Assembly (NCBI RefSeq): GCF_008124865.1
Contig: NZ_VNHY01000001.1
Coordinates: 682,001-746,000 of the forward strand
Source of the DNA: Fodinibius salinus
GTDB taxonomy: Bacteria > Bacteroidota > Rhodothermia > Balneolales > Balneolaceae
Direction of reading: 5' to 3'
Length of the DNA stretch: 64,000 nucleotides
The notes under the pieces were generated by a model that saw only the letters and a list, made by a program, of their open reading frames with translations, did not search any database and was not told the origin of the DNA. Below, piece by piece: positions 1-9,600 of the stretch. Made by a program: the position numbers and the translations under genes. Numbering within the stretch: position 1 is the stretch's first letter; each line of letters starts with the position of its first letter.

Positions 1-2
1 TA

Positions 3-251
3 CACAACGGTACGACCTATATTTCATGGATGGAACGTAAATCAGGAAAGACACAACTAAGGGTATCATCTCTCGATGATCAAAATAAAAAAGAAAAAAC
101 AATAACGGTTGATACTATCAAGGGGGCTCGTAAAAGTGGATTCCCGCAAATGGAAGTGATGAACAATCAGCTTTTCTTTGCATGGACAAAAGCTGACAGT
201 ACATCCCCAAAAATTACTACGAAACGCATTTTACTGCCGTTGGGTAAATAA
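3..251 (+). CDS. C-terminal end of a probable beta-propeller (sialidase-like) protein, cut by window edge
   Basis: The reading frame is open from base 3 to the TAA at 249-251, so the gene begins upstream of the window and about 82 residues are visible. The first Met in frame (position 30) is internal, because good coding sequence (HNGTTYISW) precedes it. Alternating short strands with repeated aromatic residues (TYISWM, LFFAWT) and the GFPQM motif resemble the last blades of BNR/sialidase-like beta-propellers. That family call is inference from pattern only. No membrane segment is seen in the visible part. It converges on the minus-strand acyltransferase gene, and I see no clear terminator between them. 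Confidence 0.5.
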   Translation, partial: HNGTTYISWMERKSGKTQLRVSSLDDQNKKEKTITVDTIKGARKSGFPQMEVMNNQLFFAWTKADSTSPKITTKRILLPLGK

Positions 252-348
252 GCAACTTCTCATGTTTCAAGCGTGAGCATTTATCATATTGCTACACAGA
301 GGTTCATTAAAGGTTTTGGGGATAATCTACTATAGATATATCCATTTA

Positions 349-1110
349 TTAGGTAGCTAAATTATCAAGCTCATCGGCAGGTTGATTTCTCCACTCCGCC
401 AGCTGGTTAAGTATTTGCCCGCGCACCTCTTGGGACAGTGAACGCGCCTGGTTCTCCTCATATTTCTCCACAGAAACAGGTGGCAACACCCGCAGTTTTA
501 TATGCTTGGCAATGCCAAACTTCCAGCTCCTTTTGGGCAGGGTATTCTGCGTACCGTCAATAACAAGGGGCAAAACTGGGACATCTTCGCGGATAGCAAG
601 TTTAAAAGCACCTCTGGTAAAAGCATTTAACTTCCCATTCCTGGATCGAGTTCCCTCGGGGAAAAACATCACTGAACACTGGCGATCCAAATAGTAAGAT
701 GCCTTATCCAATGTCCGCTCTTTTCGGTCTGTAGCCTGACGATCTACTGAAATATCACCGGCTAATTTCATCATCCATCCAACGACAGGCGTATCGAAAA
801 GTATTTTCTTGGCTACCCATTTCATCTCCCACGGAAGGTTCGAAATAAGCGGTATATCAGCCTGCGACAAATGATTACAAACCACCACATACGGCCGGCG
901 ATCATCAATATTAACCTTGCCGGTTATTGATAATTGCCAGTTGGGATTAATCCGCGATATCGTCTTTCCCAACTTGCGAAAAAACTTACCCGTATAGTAA
1001 TGGGCCGGATCGCGATCAAAAAGACGAATGACAGCCATCAGCGGCAGCCATATAAGAACTAATAAAGCTATGGCACACCAAATGAGCAGTGATTTCAGGG
1101 ATTCCCACAT
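349..1110 (-). CDS. plsC: 1-acyl-sn-glycerol-3-phosphate acyltransferase (PlsC family)
   Basis: Transfers an acyl chain to lysophosphatidic acid to make phosphatidic acid, the second acylation of phospholipid synthesis at the inner membrane. Residues 8-30 form one hydrophobic membrane anchor. The catalytic HX4D motif is NHLSQAD (residues 79-85), and the acyl-acceptor binding block FPEGTRSRNGK lies at 150-160. Both are intact and in the right order, and 253 residues is normal for PlsC. It starts one base after the stop of the upstream DEAD-box helicase gene, so the two are very likely cotranscribed. It could prefer another lysophospholipid, since PlsC-type enzymes cannot be told apart by motif alone. 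Confidence 0.9.
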   Translation of the reverse strand: MWESLKSLLIWCAIALLVLIWLPLMAVIRLFDRDPAHYYTGKFFRKLGKTISRINPNWQLSITGKVNIDDRRPYVVVCNHLSQADIPLISNLPWEMKWVAKKILFDTPVVGWMMKLAGDISVDRQATDRKERTLDKASYYLDRQCSVMFFPEGTRSRNGKLNAFTRGAFKLAIREDVPVLPLVIDGTQNTLPKRSWKFGIAKHIKLRVLPPVSVEKYEENQARSLSQEVRGQILNQLAEWRNQPADELDNLAT

Positions 1111-1111
1111 C

Positions 1112-2662
1112 CTAGCCCCCTATTTTTGGGATATAACTTTTTATGACCCCCCAAATGCCTTTTGCCGGGCGCAGTGATCGCTTATTGCGCAACACAGCCT
1201 TTCCAATAACTTCCGGCTGAAAGATATCTTCATCATAGTCTCCCAGATGTTTACGCAGGGCCGCACGCTTCTTCTTTTGAATCTCTTTATTAACTTCTTC
1301 CTGGGATTCCTCAACCTCTTTCTTTTTTTCTTTCTCTTTCTTCTGTGATGATTTAGAATCCGGTTCTGGCTCCGGCTTGGGCATATCCTCTTTAGTCAAA
1401 TGTGCCGGGCGGGGCTTACGAGTATGTTTTTTTGCCGTATCCGTTTGCTTCTGCTGTTTTTCCTCTGATTTCTGAGCTTTCTTTTTAGTGGCCGCTTTCT
1501 TCTTTTGAGATTTCTTAGGTGACCGACTACTCTTTTCTTGCTCTTTTCCTTTCTTGGAAGATAAGTCTTTGACAGTCAGCTGATCTCCCACCACATTCTT
1601 GATCGCATGGTAGTATTTTTTGTCATTATTACTTACGAAAGTGATTGCCGTACCCTTTTTATCATATCGACCCGTCCGACCAATACGATGGATATAATCT
1701 TCGGGATTGTTGGGGACATCAAAATTGACAATCAACGAGACGTCATCGATATCGATACCGCGCGAAAGAACATCCGTTGCTACCATCACCGGATGAGTAC
1801 GATTTTTAAACTGCCGCAGTGCTTCATTTCGCTCCTTTTGATCCCTGTCGCCATGCATACTTACAGCATTGACGTTACGCTTTTTAAGCATCCTTTCAAC
1901 CTGGTCAGTGCCCTTTTTGGTAGCACAAAATACGATAGCCGTTTCATATTTATCAGCATCAAAAAGCTGCTCAAAAAGTTTAATTTTCTTTTTGGGATGC
2001 ACAAAGTAAATCTGCTGATCAACGCTGTCGGCCGGCTTTGACACTTCAAACTCTACTTCTACCGGATCAATCATCACTTGGTCAACAACTTGCTGTACCT
2101 CTTCGACCATTGTTGCCGAAAACAGCATGGTTTGTCGATCTTTGGGAAGTTGCTTCACAATCTTCATTACATCGGGTAAAAAGCCCATGTCCAACATGCG
2201 ATCGGCCTCATCAAGCACCAGGTAGTCAAGGTGACTAAAGTCGATGTTGAGCACATTCATTTGGTCGATAAGACGTCCGGGGGTGGCAACAATAATATCA
2301 ACGCCCGCCCGAATAGCTTTGACCTGTGTGCCATAATCACTGCCTCCGGTGACCGTAGCCGAACTAACACCGGTATGGTATCCTAATGCAAAAATTTGTT
2401 CTTCGATTTGCTGGGCCAGCTCACGTGTCGGAGACAATATTAAAGCCCGGGTGTGATCCTGTTCATTGTTGGCAATCTCTTGCAATAACGGAATTACAAA
2501 TGCTCCCGTTTTGCCGGTACCCGTCTGGGCAGCACCGATAACATCTTTGCCTTTGAATATGAGTGGGATACATGCCTCTTGTATGGGTGTAGGCTCTTCG
2601 TATTTCAAGTCCCGAAGGCCCATCATCAGTTTATCACTGAGATCGAAGTTTTTGAAGGTCAA
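1112..2662 (-). CDS. DEAD-box ATP-dependent RNA helicase with basic C-terminal tail
   Basis: Unwinds short RNA duplexes with ATP, in ribosome assembly or RNA decay. The complete motif set is visible: the Q motif around residue 20-28 (PTPIQ), Walker A AQTGTGKT (about 45-52), PTRELAQQ, DEAD (about 152), SAT, and motif VI HRIGRTGR (about 327). From about residue 385 to 490 the protein becomes a low-complexity Lys/Glu/Gln-rich tail, typical of RhlE-type helicases in this phylum and presumably an RNA tether. The last 30 residues are again more ordered. The start MTFKNF matches the usual RhlE opening. It lies immediately upstream of plsC on the same strand. RhlE versus another DEAD subfamily is not certain. 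Confidence 0.93.
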   Translation of the reverse strand: MTFKNFDLSDKLMMGLRDLKYEEPTPIQEACIPLIFKGKDVIGAAQTGTGKTGAFVIPLLQEIANNEQDHTRALILSPTRELAQQIEEQIFALGYHTGVSSATVTGGSDYGTQVKAIRAGVDIIVATPGRLIDQMNVLNIDFSHLDYLVLDEADRMLDMGFLPDVMKIVKQLPKDRQTMLFSATMVEEVQQVVDQVMIDPVEVEFEVSKPADSVDQQIYFVHPKKKIKLFEQLFDADKYETAIVFCATKKGTDQVERMLKKRNVNAVSMHGDRDQKERNEALRQFKNRTHPVMVATDVLSRGIDIDDVSLIVNFDVPNNPEDYIHRIGRTGRYDKKGTAITFVSNNDKKYYHAIKNVVGDQLTVKDLSSKKGKEQEKSSRSPKKSQKKKAATKKKAQKSEEKQQKQTDTAKKHTRKPRPAHLTKEDMPKPEPEPDSKSSQKKEKEKKKEVEESQEEVNKEIQKKKRAALRKHLGDYDEDIFQPEVIGKAVLRNKRSLRPAKGIWGVIKSYIPKIGG

Positions 2663-2834
2663 AAGTATATTCTGCTTTTATTCGTAATTGTGATGTGATA
2701 CTGATACTAAACCAGCGCTAAAGATATGATTTTATTATGAATTCACTTAATGTTTGATGTAAATTTTTTAACGGTGAAAAATTTAAATAACTTCGGTGTC
2801 TAATCAAGAATCCAAAATTTATCAACGTAATTCA

Positions 2835-3575
2835 ATGAAATTAACAAATACTTCTATTTGCCTACTTTTTGTGAGTGCATTGTTATTAATGGGATGCAAC
2901 TCCAACAAGGTATCCAGTGATGCTAAATTATCTACAAATATTGATAGTGTAAGCTACAGCATAGGATATCAAATCGGCTCACGATCACTTCAAAAACAGG
3001 GAATGACCGATGTGAATCCTGCCTTGATAGCTTCCGGAATTAAAGCTGCCTTTGAGGATGGTAATGGACAGCTTTCTGACAGCACAATGCAGGTCGTTAT
3101 GCGTAATTATCAGATGAAAGCCCAACGTCGTGCTCAACAAGAAAAGATGGAAAAGGGTAAAGAATATGCTAAAAAAGGAGAGGAATTCCTCGCTAAAAAT
3201 AAGAAGAAAGAAGGTGTAAAAACCACTGACAGTGGATTGCAGTATAAAGTACTTAAAGAAGGGTCCGGTGTTTCTCCCGACACAACTGATAAAGTAAAGG
3301 TTGATTACAAAGGTACTCTTATTGACGGCACTACATTCGACAGTTCCTATGAACGTGGAAAACCTGTTACCTTTCCCTTAAATCGTGTTATTCCCGGATG
3401 GTCAGAAGGACTACAACAAATGAAGGAAGGAGCAAAATATAAGCTCTGGATTCCCGGTGAACTTGGTTATGGATTAAATCCACCGCCCAAAAGTTCTATT
3501 GCGCCAAACCAAACGCTCATTTTTGAAGTGGAACTCCTTGAGGTCAATCCTGAAGGCTCCGGTTCTTCGAACTAG
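2835..3575 (+). CDS. FKBP-type peptidyl-prolyl cis-trans isomerase, lipoprotein
   Basis: Catalyses prolyl isomerisation during folding of exported proteins. The start at 2835 is chosen over an in-frame ATG at 2796 because it places a classic lipoprotein signal at the very N terminus: MKLTNTS, a hydrophobic core, then lipobox LLMGC at about residues 16-20. An FKBP N-terminal dimerisation helix domain follows (about 35-125, SYSIGYQIG, then a Lys/Gln-rich helix). The FKBP catalytic domain comes last (about 140-235), with VKVDYKGTLIDGTTFDSSY, PVTFPLNRVIPGW and the closing LIFEVELLEV strand. The architecture equals FkpA/Mip proteins anchored to a membrane. It is followed by a strong terminator. 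Confidence 0.93.
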   Translation: MKLTNTSICLLFVSALLLMGCNSNKVSSDAKLSTNIDSVSYSIGYQIGSRSLQKQGMTDVNPALIASGIKAAFEDGNGQLSDSTMQVVMRNYQMKAQRRAQQEKMEKGKEYAKKGEEFLAKNKKKEGVKTTDSGLQYKVLKEGSGVSPDTTDKVKVDYKGTLIDGTTFDSSYERGKPVTFPLNRVIPGWSEGLQQMKEGAKYKLWIPGELGYGLNPPPKSSIAPNQTLIFEVELLEVNPEGSGSSN

Positions 3576-3595
3576 TTTTTAGCATCTAGACTTTT

Positions 3596-3630
3596 AAACC
3601 TGACAGGCTTTGAAACCTGTCAGGTTTTTT
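3596..3630 (+). terminator. Rho-independent terminator after the FKBP gene
   Basis: A perfect 9-bp inverted repeat (CCTGACAGG at 3599-3607 and CCTGTCAGG at 3616-3624) is extended by flanking AAA/TTT pairs, has an 8-base loop and is followed by a T run. It sits 20 bases after the FKBP stop codon. Confidence 0.9.
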
Positions 3631-3767
3631 ATTTTAGAACCTTTTCTCAAAATACGGTGAGTAAGATAAACCGATCTCAGCGCAGAAGCGATTATGTGAT
3701 ATATGTTATGTAAGATCTCCCTTTAATGATTTTAAACAATCAATAAATCTTCTTTCGGAAAAAGCTC

Positions 3768-4463
3768 TTATTCCAACCCTGAACCAATCATTTCGAAGAG
3801 GTCTTTTTTGTCCATATCAAAATGGGTGTTATAATCTTCAATACTTCTGTTAACCACTTCTTTAGCCTCCTTTTGCCCATAGATATGGGTAATCTCGATT
3901 TCACGTTCCTCGTCGCTGAACGGACGTTCTTTATAGGTTAAAAAATAATGCGACAACCGTTCAATGATATGCTTGGGTACCTCTTGGATATCTGTCATCT
4001 CTCCGAAGGAAGCGTCGCCTTTCATCACGGCAATAATTTTGTCATCAGCCTCATCCCCATCGATCAATCGAAAACCTCCCACCGGAATGGCATCAAGAAT
4101 TAAATTACCATGCGGAATATTACGCTCGGTAATCACACAAATATCCAGCGGATCTTGATCTCCCCCGATATGCTCACGTCCGGTTTTTGTGGAACAATAC
4201 TCTCCTACGCTTTCAGCGCAAAGCGTTTGTGGTACAAAGCCGTATGGCAAGGGACAAATATTTGAAAAACGCTGCGGCCGATCGACCTTCAAAAAACCAC
4301 TTTCTTTATCCAGCTCATACTTCATAGTATCTCCCGGTACTAGTTCTATAAATACTTTAATTACATCAGGTGATTGGTCCCCAATGTCAATTCCGTGCCA
4401 GGGATGTGGTTTTGAAAATAGTTTTGTTAAGCGTAAGAAGCGACGAATCTGATCTCGATCCAT
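3768..4463 (-). CDS. ppa: Inorganic pyrophosphatase, family I
   Basis: Hydrolyses pyrophosphate to phosphate in the cytoplasm, pulling biosynthetic reactions forward. Signature pieces of soluble family I enzymes are present: KYELDKESGFLKVDR, NICPLPYGFVPQT, the metal-binding GDQDPLDICV (three Asp), and DGDEADDKIIAV. At 231 residues it is longer than the usual bacterial enzyme of about 175, through an N-terminal extension of about 35 residues (HPWHGIDIG) and a longer C-terminal helix. Similar long forms occur in Bacteroidota-type organisms. It is monocistronic, with a hairpin terminator separating it from the recD end on its upstream side. Confidence 0.93.
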   Translation of the reverse strand: MDRDQIRRFLRLTKLFSKPHPWHGIDIGDQSPDVIKVFIELVPGDTMKYELDKESGFLKVDRPQRFSNICPLPYGFVPQTLCAESVGEYCSTKTGREHIGGDQDPLDICVITERNIPHGNLILDAIPVGGFRLIDGDEADDKIIAVMKGDASFGEMTDIQEVPKHIIERLSHYFLTYKERPFSDEEREIEITHIYGQKEAKEVVNRSIEDYNTHFDMDKKDLFEMIGSGLE

Positions 4464-4530
4464 AGTTTTTTTATATAAGTTCGGGATTATTAATGCCTAA
4501 AATAAGAAAAATGCTTTGAGGTGGGAACCG

Positions 4531-4571
4531 TAAAAAAATAAAAGGAGCCGGGATCAACCGGCTCCTTTTTG
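4531..4571 (-). terminator. Terminator at the end of the recCBD operon
   Basis: An inverted repeat AAAGGAGCCGG (4541-4551) and CCGGCTCCTTT (4561-4571) with a GATCAACCG-side loop is flanked on the left by an A-rich run, which is a U tract in the minus-strand transcript. It lies about 175 bases beyond the recD stop. The right flank is also T-rich, so it could work in both directions. Confidence 0.8.
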
Positions 4572-4746
4572 TACGTTGGCTTTTCGGGGTACAAATCAAT
4601 GGTCACTTTAGAAAAGTAACCAGGGATCAGTATGTTCAATATTTGTTACTGGGGAGATATAATATTGTTCCGATTTTTTTGAAATTTCTTTCTAAGGTTT
4701 AGTAACGAACTGCAAAGAATATTATTGAGTGCCAATCGGGGTAAAA

Positions 4747-6612
4747 TTACGTCCACAGATGATCCCGAAGTCCCGATGAGCGACGTAATTGTGTATTAAT
4801 GCTGTATTGCAGAACCGATTGCTGACCCAAGATAGAAATAGATGTGCGAGCGCGGGTAATGGCAGTGTAAATGAGCTCTCTGCTAAGTACTTTTGATCGA
4901 TGATTGGGCAAAACCAACAGTACCTCATCAAATTCTGATCCCTGACTTTTATGCACGGTAAGCGCATATGCCATGCTGTGGTCGGGTAAACGTCCCGGGA
5001 CAACAGATCGAACCGAATCCTCATGACGAAAGTAGATCTTCAAGTCGCCGGCTTCATCCCGCAGACAAATGCCTGTATCTCCATTACGCAGGTCTAGCGT
5101 ATAGTCGTTCACATCCACAATCACCGGTTTACCTACATACCAGCGATCATATTTGGGGATAAGCCCCTGCCGCTGCAAAAGTTGTTCAGCAAGCTGGTTT
5201 AAATATTCAATGCCCCACGGACCCCGGCGATGGGCCGCCAGCATTTGGAAATCCCCAAAATAATCAAGCGCTTGTTCCGGAGAATCACTCTCAATAATCT
5301 TTTGGATATACCCCGTCAATTTCTGCTCCAACACCGAATCCAGCGCATCCTGATCCTCAATGGATACCAGCGAAGCACCCTCATAGTCATTTGAAGAGAG
5401 AACATTTATGGCCGATTCGGAAGCTCCCCTGTTCACACTTGCTGCCAACTGTGCGATGCCGCTGTCCTCATCAAAGCGATAGCTTTTAGTAAGTAAAGTG
5501 ATATTGTCAATAAGCGACTTTGGATCAGCTGCAATATTCTCTTGTGGAATATCAAGCGAAATCTCAGCCAGCCAGTTCGCCATCCCCTGCGACACGTTGT
5601 TCATATCGAGATCACAAATATCACCGAGTACCGAACCGGCCTCCACCGAAGCCAACTGATCTTTATCTCCCAATAATATTACCTTTGTATCCTCAAGCAA
5701 AGCAACCATCAGTTTACTCATCAACGCCTGGTCAACCATTGAAGCCTCGTCAACAATCACCACATCATAGGGTACGGGATTTTCTTTATTATGCTTAAAT
5801 ACAGAGGTGTGCCTGCGTGCACCCAGCAGCTGATGTAAAGTTATGGCCTTATCAGGAATAGCAGCTCGGATATCATCCGCAATATTCAGCTCATTTTTTG
5901 CAGAAAGGATGGAATTCTTGAGCCGGGCAGCCGCTTTTCCGGTAGGTGCAGCCAGCGCAATATTAAGTGAGGCTTCCCGCTTTGAAGCTTGCTCTAACAA
6001 CAGCGCCAAAATACGTACTACCGTGGAAGTCTTGCCCGTACCCGGTCCGCCGGATATAACCGAAAATTTCTTCTTTACTGCAGTAGCAGCGGCAATTTTT
6101 TGCCAGTCCGGATGTTCGGAAGTATCTTCAAAAAGGCGTTCTAATCCATCTTGCAGCAGCTCGAGGCTGATATCTTCCGTATCCTGTTCACCTCTTTTGA
6201 CCAGCTGTTCTGCCAGGCGATTTTCGTACTGCCAAAGCTTGTGAAAATACAGCCGCCCGGCCTCATCCAGAATCAAAGGTTTAAAATCTCCCGGATTCCC
6301 GACGATAGGAGAATTTCTGAGCTCGTGCAGCCATGAATCCAGATCGGGAACAGGTATGGAATGATCTTCATCCGTTTCATTAAAAAGACTTTCCGAGGCA
6401 TACTGCTCCAGCGGCAGACACACATCCCCTCGTCCATACAAGTGACTTGTCAGACACACCGCAAGCAATGCATCGTCGGAAATATCCTCGTACTCCTCAG
6501 CAAATAGGCGGCAAATCTCAACATCAATATCCCGGATGATGTCCTTTTCTCGAAGAGTGGATAAGTCGTTCATTAATTTACGCATCCTCTCCTCCGGTTT
6601 TAATGTATTCAT
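4747..6612 (-). CDS. recD: RecBCD exonuclease V alpha subunit, RecD helicase
   Basis: The fast 5'-to-3' helicase motor of the RecBCD complex that processes double-strand breaks. Superfamily 1B helicase motifs are intact: Walker A GGPGTGKTS near residue 187, DEAS near 290, GDKDQLASVEAG, and the C-terminal UvrD-like block LTVHKSQGSEFDEV near 556. The N-terminal quarter is the RecB-interacting domain typical of RecD rather than the RecD2 form. 621 residues matches E. coli RecD (608). Its start lies inside the end of recB (35-base overlap), indicating translational coupling. It is the last gene of the recC-recB-recD operon. Confidence 0.95.
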   Translation of the reverse strand: MNTLKPEERMRKLMNDLSTLREKDIIRDIDVEICRLFAEEYEDISDDALLAVCLTSHLYGRGDVCLPLEQYASESLFNETDEDHSIPVPDLDSWLHELRNSPIVGNPGDFKPLILDEAGRLYFHKLWQYENRLAEQLVKRGEQDTEDISLELLQDGLERLFEDTSEHPDWQKIAAATAVKKKFSVISGGPGTGKTSTVVRILALLLEQASKREASLNIALAAPTGKAAARLKNSILSAKNELNIADDIRAAIPDKAITLHQLLGARRHTSVFKHNKENPVPYDVVIVDEASMVDQALMSKLMVALLEDTKVILLGDKDQLASVEAGSVLGDICDLDMNNVSQGMANWLAEISLDIPQENIAADPKSLIDNITLLTKSYRFDEDSGIAQLAASVNRGASESAINVLSSNDYEGASLVSIEDQDALDSVLEQKLTGYIQKIIESDSPEQALDYFGDFQMLAAHRRGPWGIEYLNQLAEQLLQRQGLIPKYDRWYVGKPVIVDVNDYTLDLRNGDTGICLRDEAGDLKIYFRHEDSVRSVVPGRLPDHSMAYALTVHKSQGSEFDEVLLVLPNHRSKVLSRELIYTAITRARTSISILGQQSVLQYSINTQLRRSSGLRDHLWT

Positions 6613-9600
6613 CTAACTCCTTAATCCTTTTGTAATCAGGACGGTCAAAAAAGATACCTTCATTGCCCTTTTTATTCATTCCGCGAAGGAATAAATAAAA
6701 AGCACCTCCAAAATGATCTTCATATGAATAGTCATCCTGCTTATGTTTCTTCAAAAAGCGATGCAGCGCAATAGAATAAACATGATACTGTAAATCGTAA
6801 GAAGCCTCCTGCATCTCATGGATCAGATGCGGTTGTTCATAATCTGCAATACAGTCACCCAAATAATTCGTCTTGTAATCCAGTAAATAATATCGGCCGC
6901 CAAACTTAAAAGTGAGATCTATAAATCCTTTCAAAAATCCGGCGTCTGCCCTTCCCTCTTCTGAACCTGCTGAATAATCATCTCGAATAATAGAAAGCAA
7001 CTTTCGGGTTTTTATATGCTCATTTTGGTAATAAAACTCCATTTCCGCATTCAAATTGTCAGTACCCAACTCTGACAGTGTGAGTCCCTCTATAGCAGGG
7101 TGTAACGATTTATGGACAACCACTTCGAGCATCTTTTGTACCACCGTACTCCACTGCTGATCGATACCATAGGTAGATAAGCTTTCATCAATAACCTTGT
7201 CGGCATCATCGAGATCTGTAAAGTCTATATTCTCAAAAATATGGTGAATACAGGTGCCGGGTTGCGGTCCCTTTGGAAAAGTAAACATCGTTTTGGGATC
7301 GTCCTCGGCAGCCACCTCAACCATATCGGGCTGATCCAAAAACTGGTCATAATCCGGCATTTCCGGATCTTCATTCATCCAGCTGGTAAGCGAAGAAAAA
7401 CTGGACACGCCGTAGCTGACCTCCAGCGGCGGCGACCGATCAAAGTCCCGCGACTCTAAATTTGCTGCTTTATTACCCATAGACGATAAATCCAGCTGAC
7501 CAGCATCTTCAGGTCTCTCAGGCACTCGTTTTAACGTAAAGAAATCACCATGCTCATCGCAAAGCGTACCGATGGCTTCATGGAAATCGTCGCGCGACCA
7601 GTCCCCGGCCTCCCCGTAATTCACTTTATCCATAAGTTGCGACTCGGCCAGCTTGGGATCCTGAAGCAAATAGCCCAGCGATGAAAGTTGAGAATCCGAC
7701 GCAAACTGCCACGTCAGATACAGGCATTGCTGAGCCCGGGTCATAGCTACGTAGGCCAGCCGCAGACTTTCGGCCTGTTGTTCCCGGTAATTATAAAATC
7801 TCTGCTCTTCCCGATCGTCTCCCTTTTCACCGTATAAATCCAGGTAAGCCGTATCATTATCATCCGGTCGGTGATAAACCATTGGATTAGTTTCTCTTGT
7901 AATATGAGGACCGTGCCACAAAAACGGGCAAAATACAATGGGATATTGCAATCCCTTACTTTTGTGCATCGTTACAATTTTAACAAGCTCCTCATCGCTT
8001 TCCAGCCGCAGCTGCTCTTCATCCTGCTTACTGCTGCTATTTTCCTGCCGCTTTCGGGCCAGCCATTGCAGCAGACTCCGGGCCCCTTCTTTATGATTCC
8101 GGGATTCCTCCTGCAGCAATTCGCCCAGATGTAACAGGTTTGTAAGACGCCGTTCGCCATTGGAATAGTCAATGATATGTTCCGCCATGTTCAGCTCGGC
8201 CATCAACGATCGAAACATGGGCGCAAATCCCTGGTGTTGCCACTGCCGGTGCCATTCTCCAAACTGATCGAGCACATCGATCCACTGCTGCTGCTCTTCT
8301 TCGATCTCAAGCAATTGATTAGCGGTATAGCCGGAGAGCGGCAGTGAAAGTGCAGTCTTTACTAACGTTTCGTTGGATGGTTCGGCCACAGCCTTCAATA
8401 GTTGTCCCAGCTGCTTTGCCTCATCGCTCTCAAACACACTTTGGTCACTGTGGCGCACGCTTTTGATATCCAACTCCTGAAGAGCATCATTGACCAGGTC
8501 GGCCTGTTTATGCTTACGCACCAACACCGCAATATCTTTGGCCTCCACCGGCTCTCCACCGATGGTAATCTGCCGGTTTCTGCCCCCTTCCAGCAATCGA
8601 GCGATCTCACGGGCGGTATCTTTGGCCGCCTGCTTACGCGCTTCTTTTTTGTTAAGCTTATCCTGTCCCGGCTCAGAAAGTCGGCGAAAACGGATAGCGG
8701 GACGCTCCTGGCCGTACTCCAACAAAGAATCATACCTTTCCTCATCCCAGCCCGGTTCCACCTTGTTATATTCAATCTCATTTTCTATTAAAAAGGGATT
8801 CTCGTGTCCGCCCCAAAAGGCATTTACCCCTTTAAGCAGATTAGGAACCGATCGAAAGTTGCGATCTAGTTTAAAGCGATTTTCTTCAGGAGCATCTTTC
8901 CGCGCCTTGATATAAGAATACACATCCGCCCCGCGAAAGCTGTAAATCGATTGTTTGGGATCGCCGATCATAAACAAAGCACCTTCATCCGCATCCCGAT
9001 AAATCCGCCGAAAAATATCATACTGATTGGGATCAGTATCCTGAAACTCATCTACCATAGCGATGGGATACTTGTCACGCATTTTCTGCGCCAGCTGCTG
9101 GCCTCGTTGCTCATCCAACAGCGCATTACGCAATCTCAGCAATAAATCATCATACGACAGTACCTGCTGCTCTTCTTTCTTTTGATTGAGTTCACTGCGG
9201 AGGTAAGTGAGAAGCTCTTTTTTAAACGATACATCAAAATCAGAAAGTCGATGAGCAATCTGCTGATATTCATCAGCCAATTTAAAAAATAAGTGTTGAG
9301 GTGGCTGGGTGCTCTTCTCTCGTGCAGCTTTCTTCAAGCTGTTGTCAATACGGCTCTGTGTAAAACGGTCGAACTGGTCAAATATTTCGACCGTAGCCGT
9401 ATCAGACTGAAAGATCACATCCATCTTAGAAAACCAATTTTCAAGCCAGCTCGAGCGATAATTACTCATTTCATCTCTGCCAAGCAGTGCCCGTATATCC
9501 GCTCGCTGCTCACTCCAAAGTTCTCTCATCTTGGTATGAAGCTCCTGAAGCTCTCGAAGCTGAGCATCTACATGTTCCAATTGGATATCCTCCGGCAAGA

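Noticed and set aside
1607-2041. Open frames opposite the DEAD-box helicase and similar ones opposite recB, recC, uvrC
   Set aside because: They mirror the codon pattern of the large genes on the other strand, and lack ribosome sites and family motifs.
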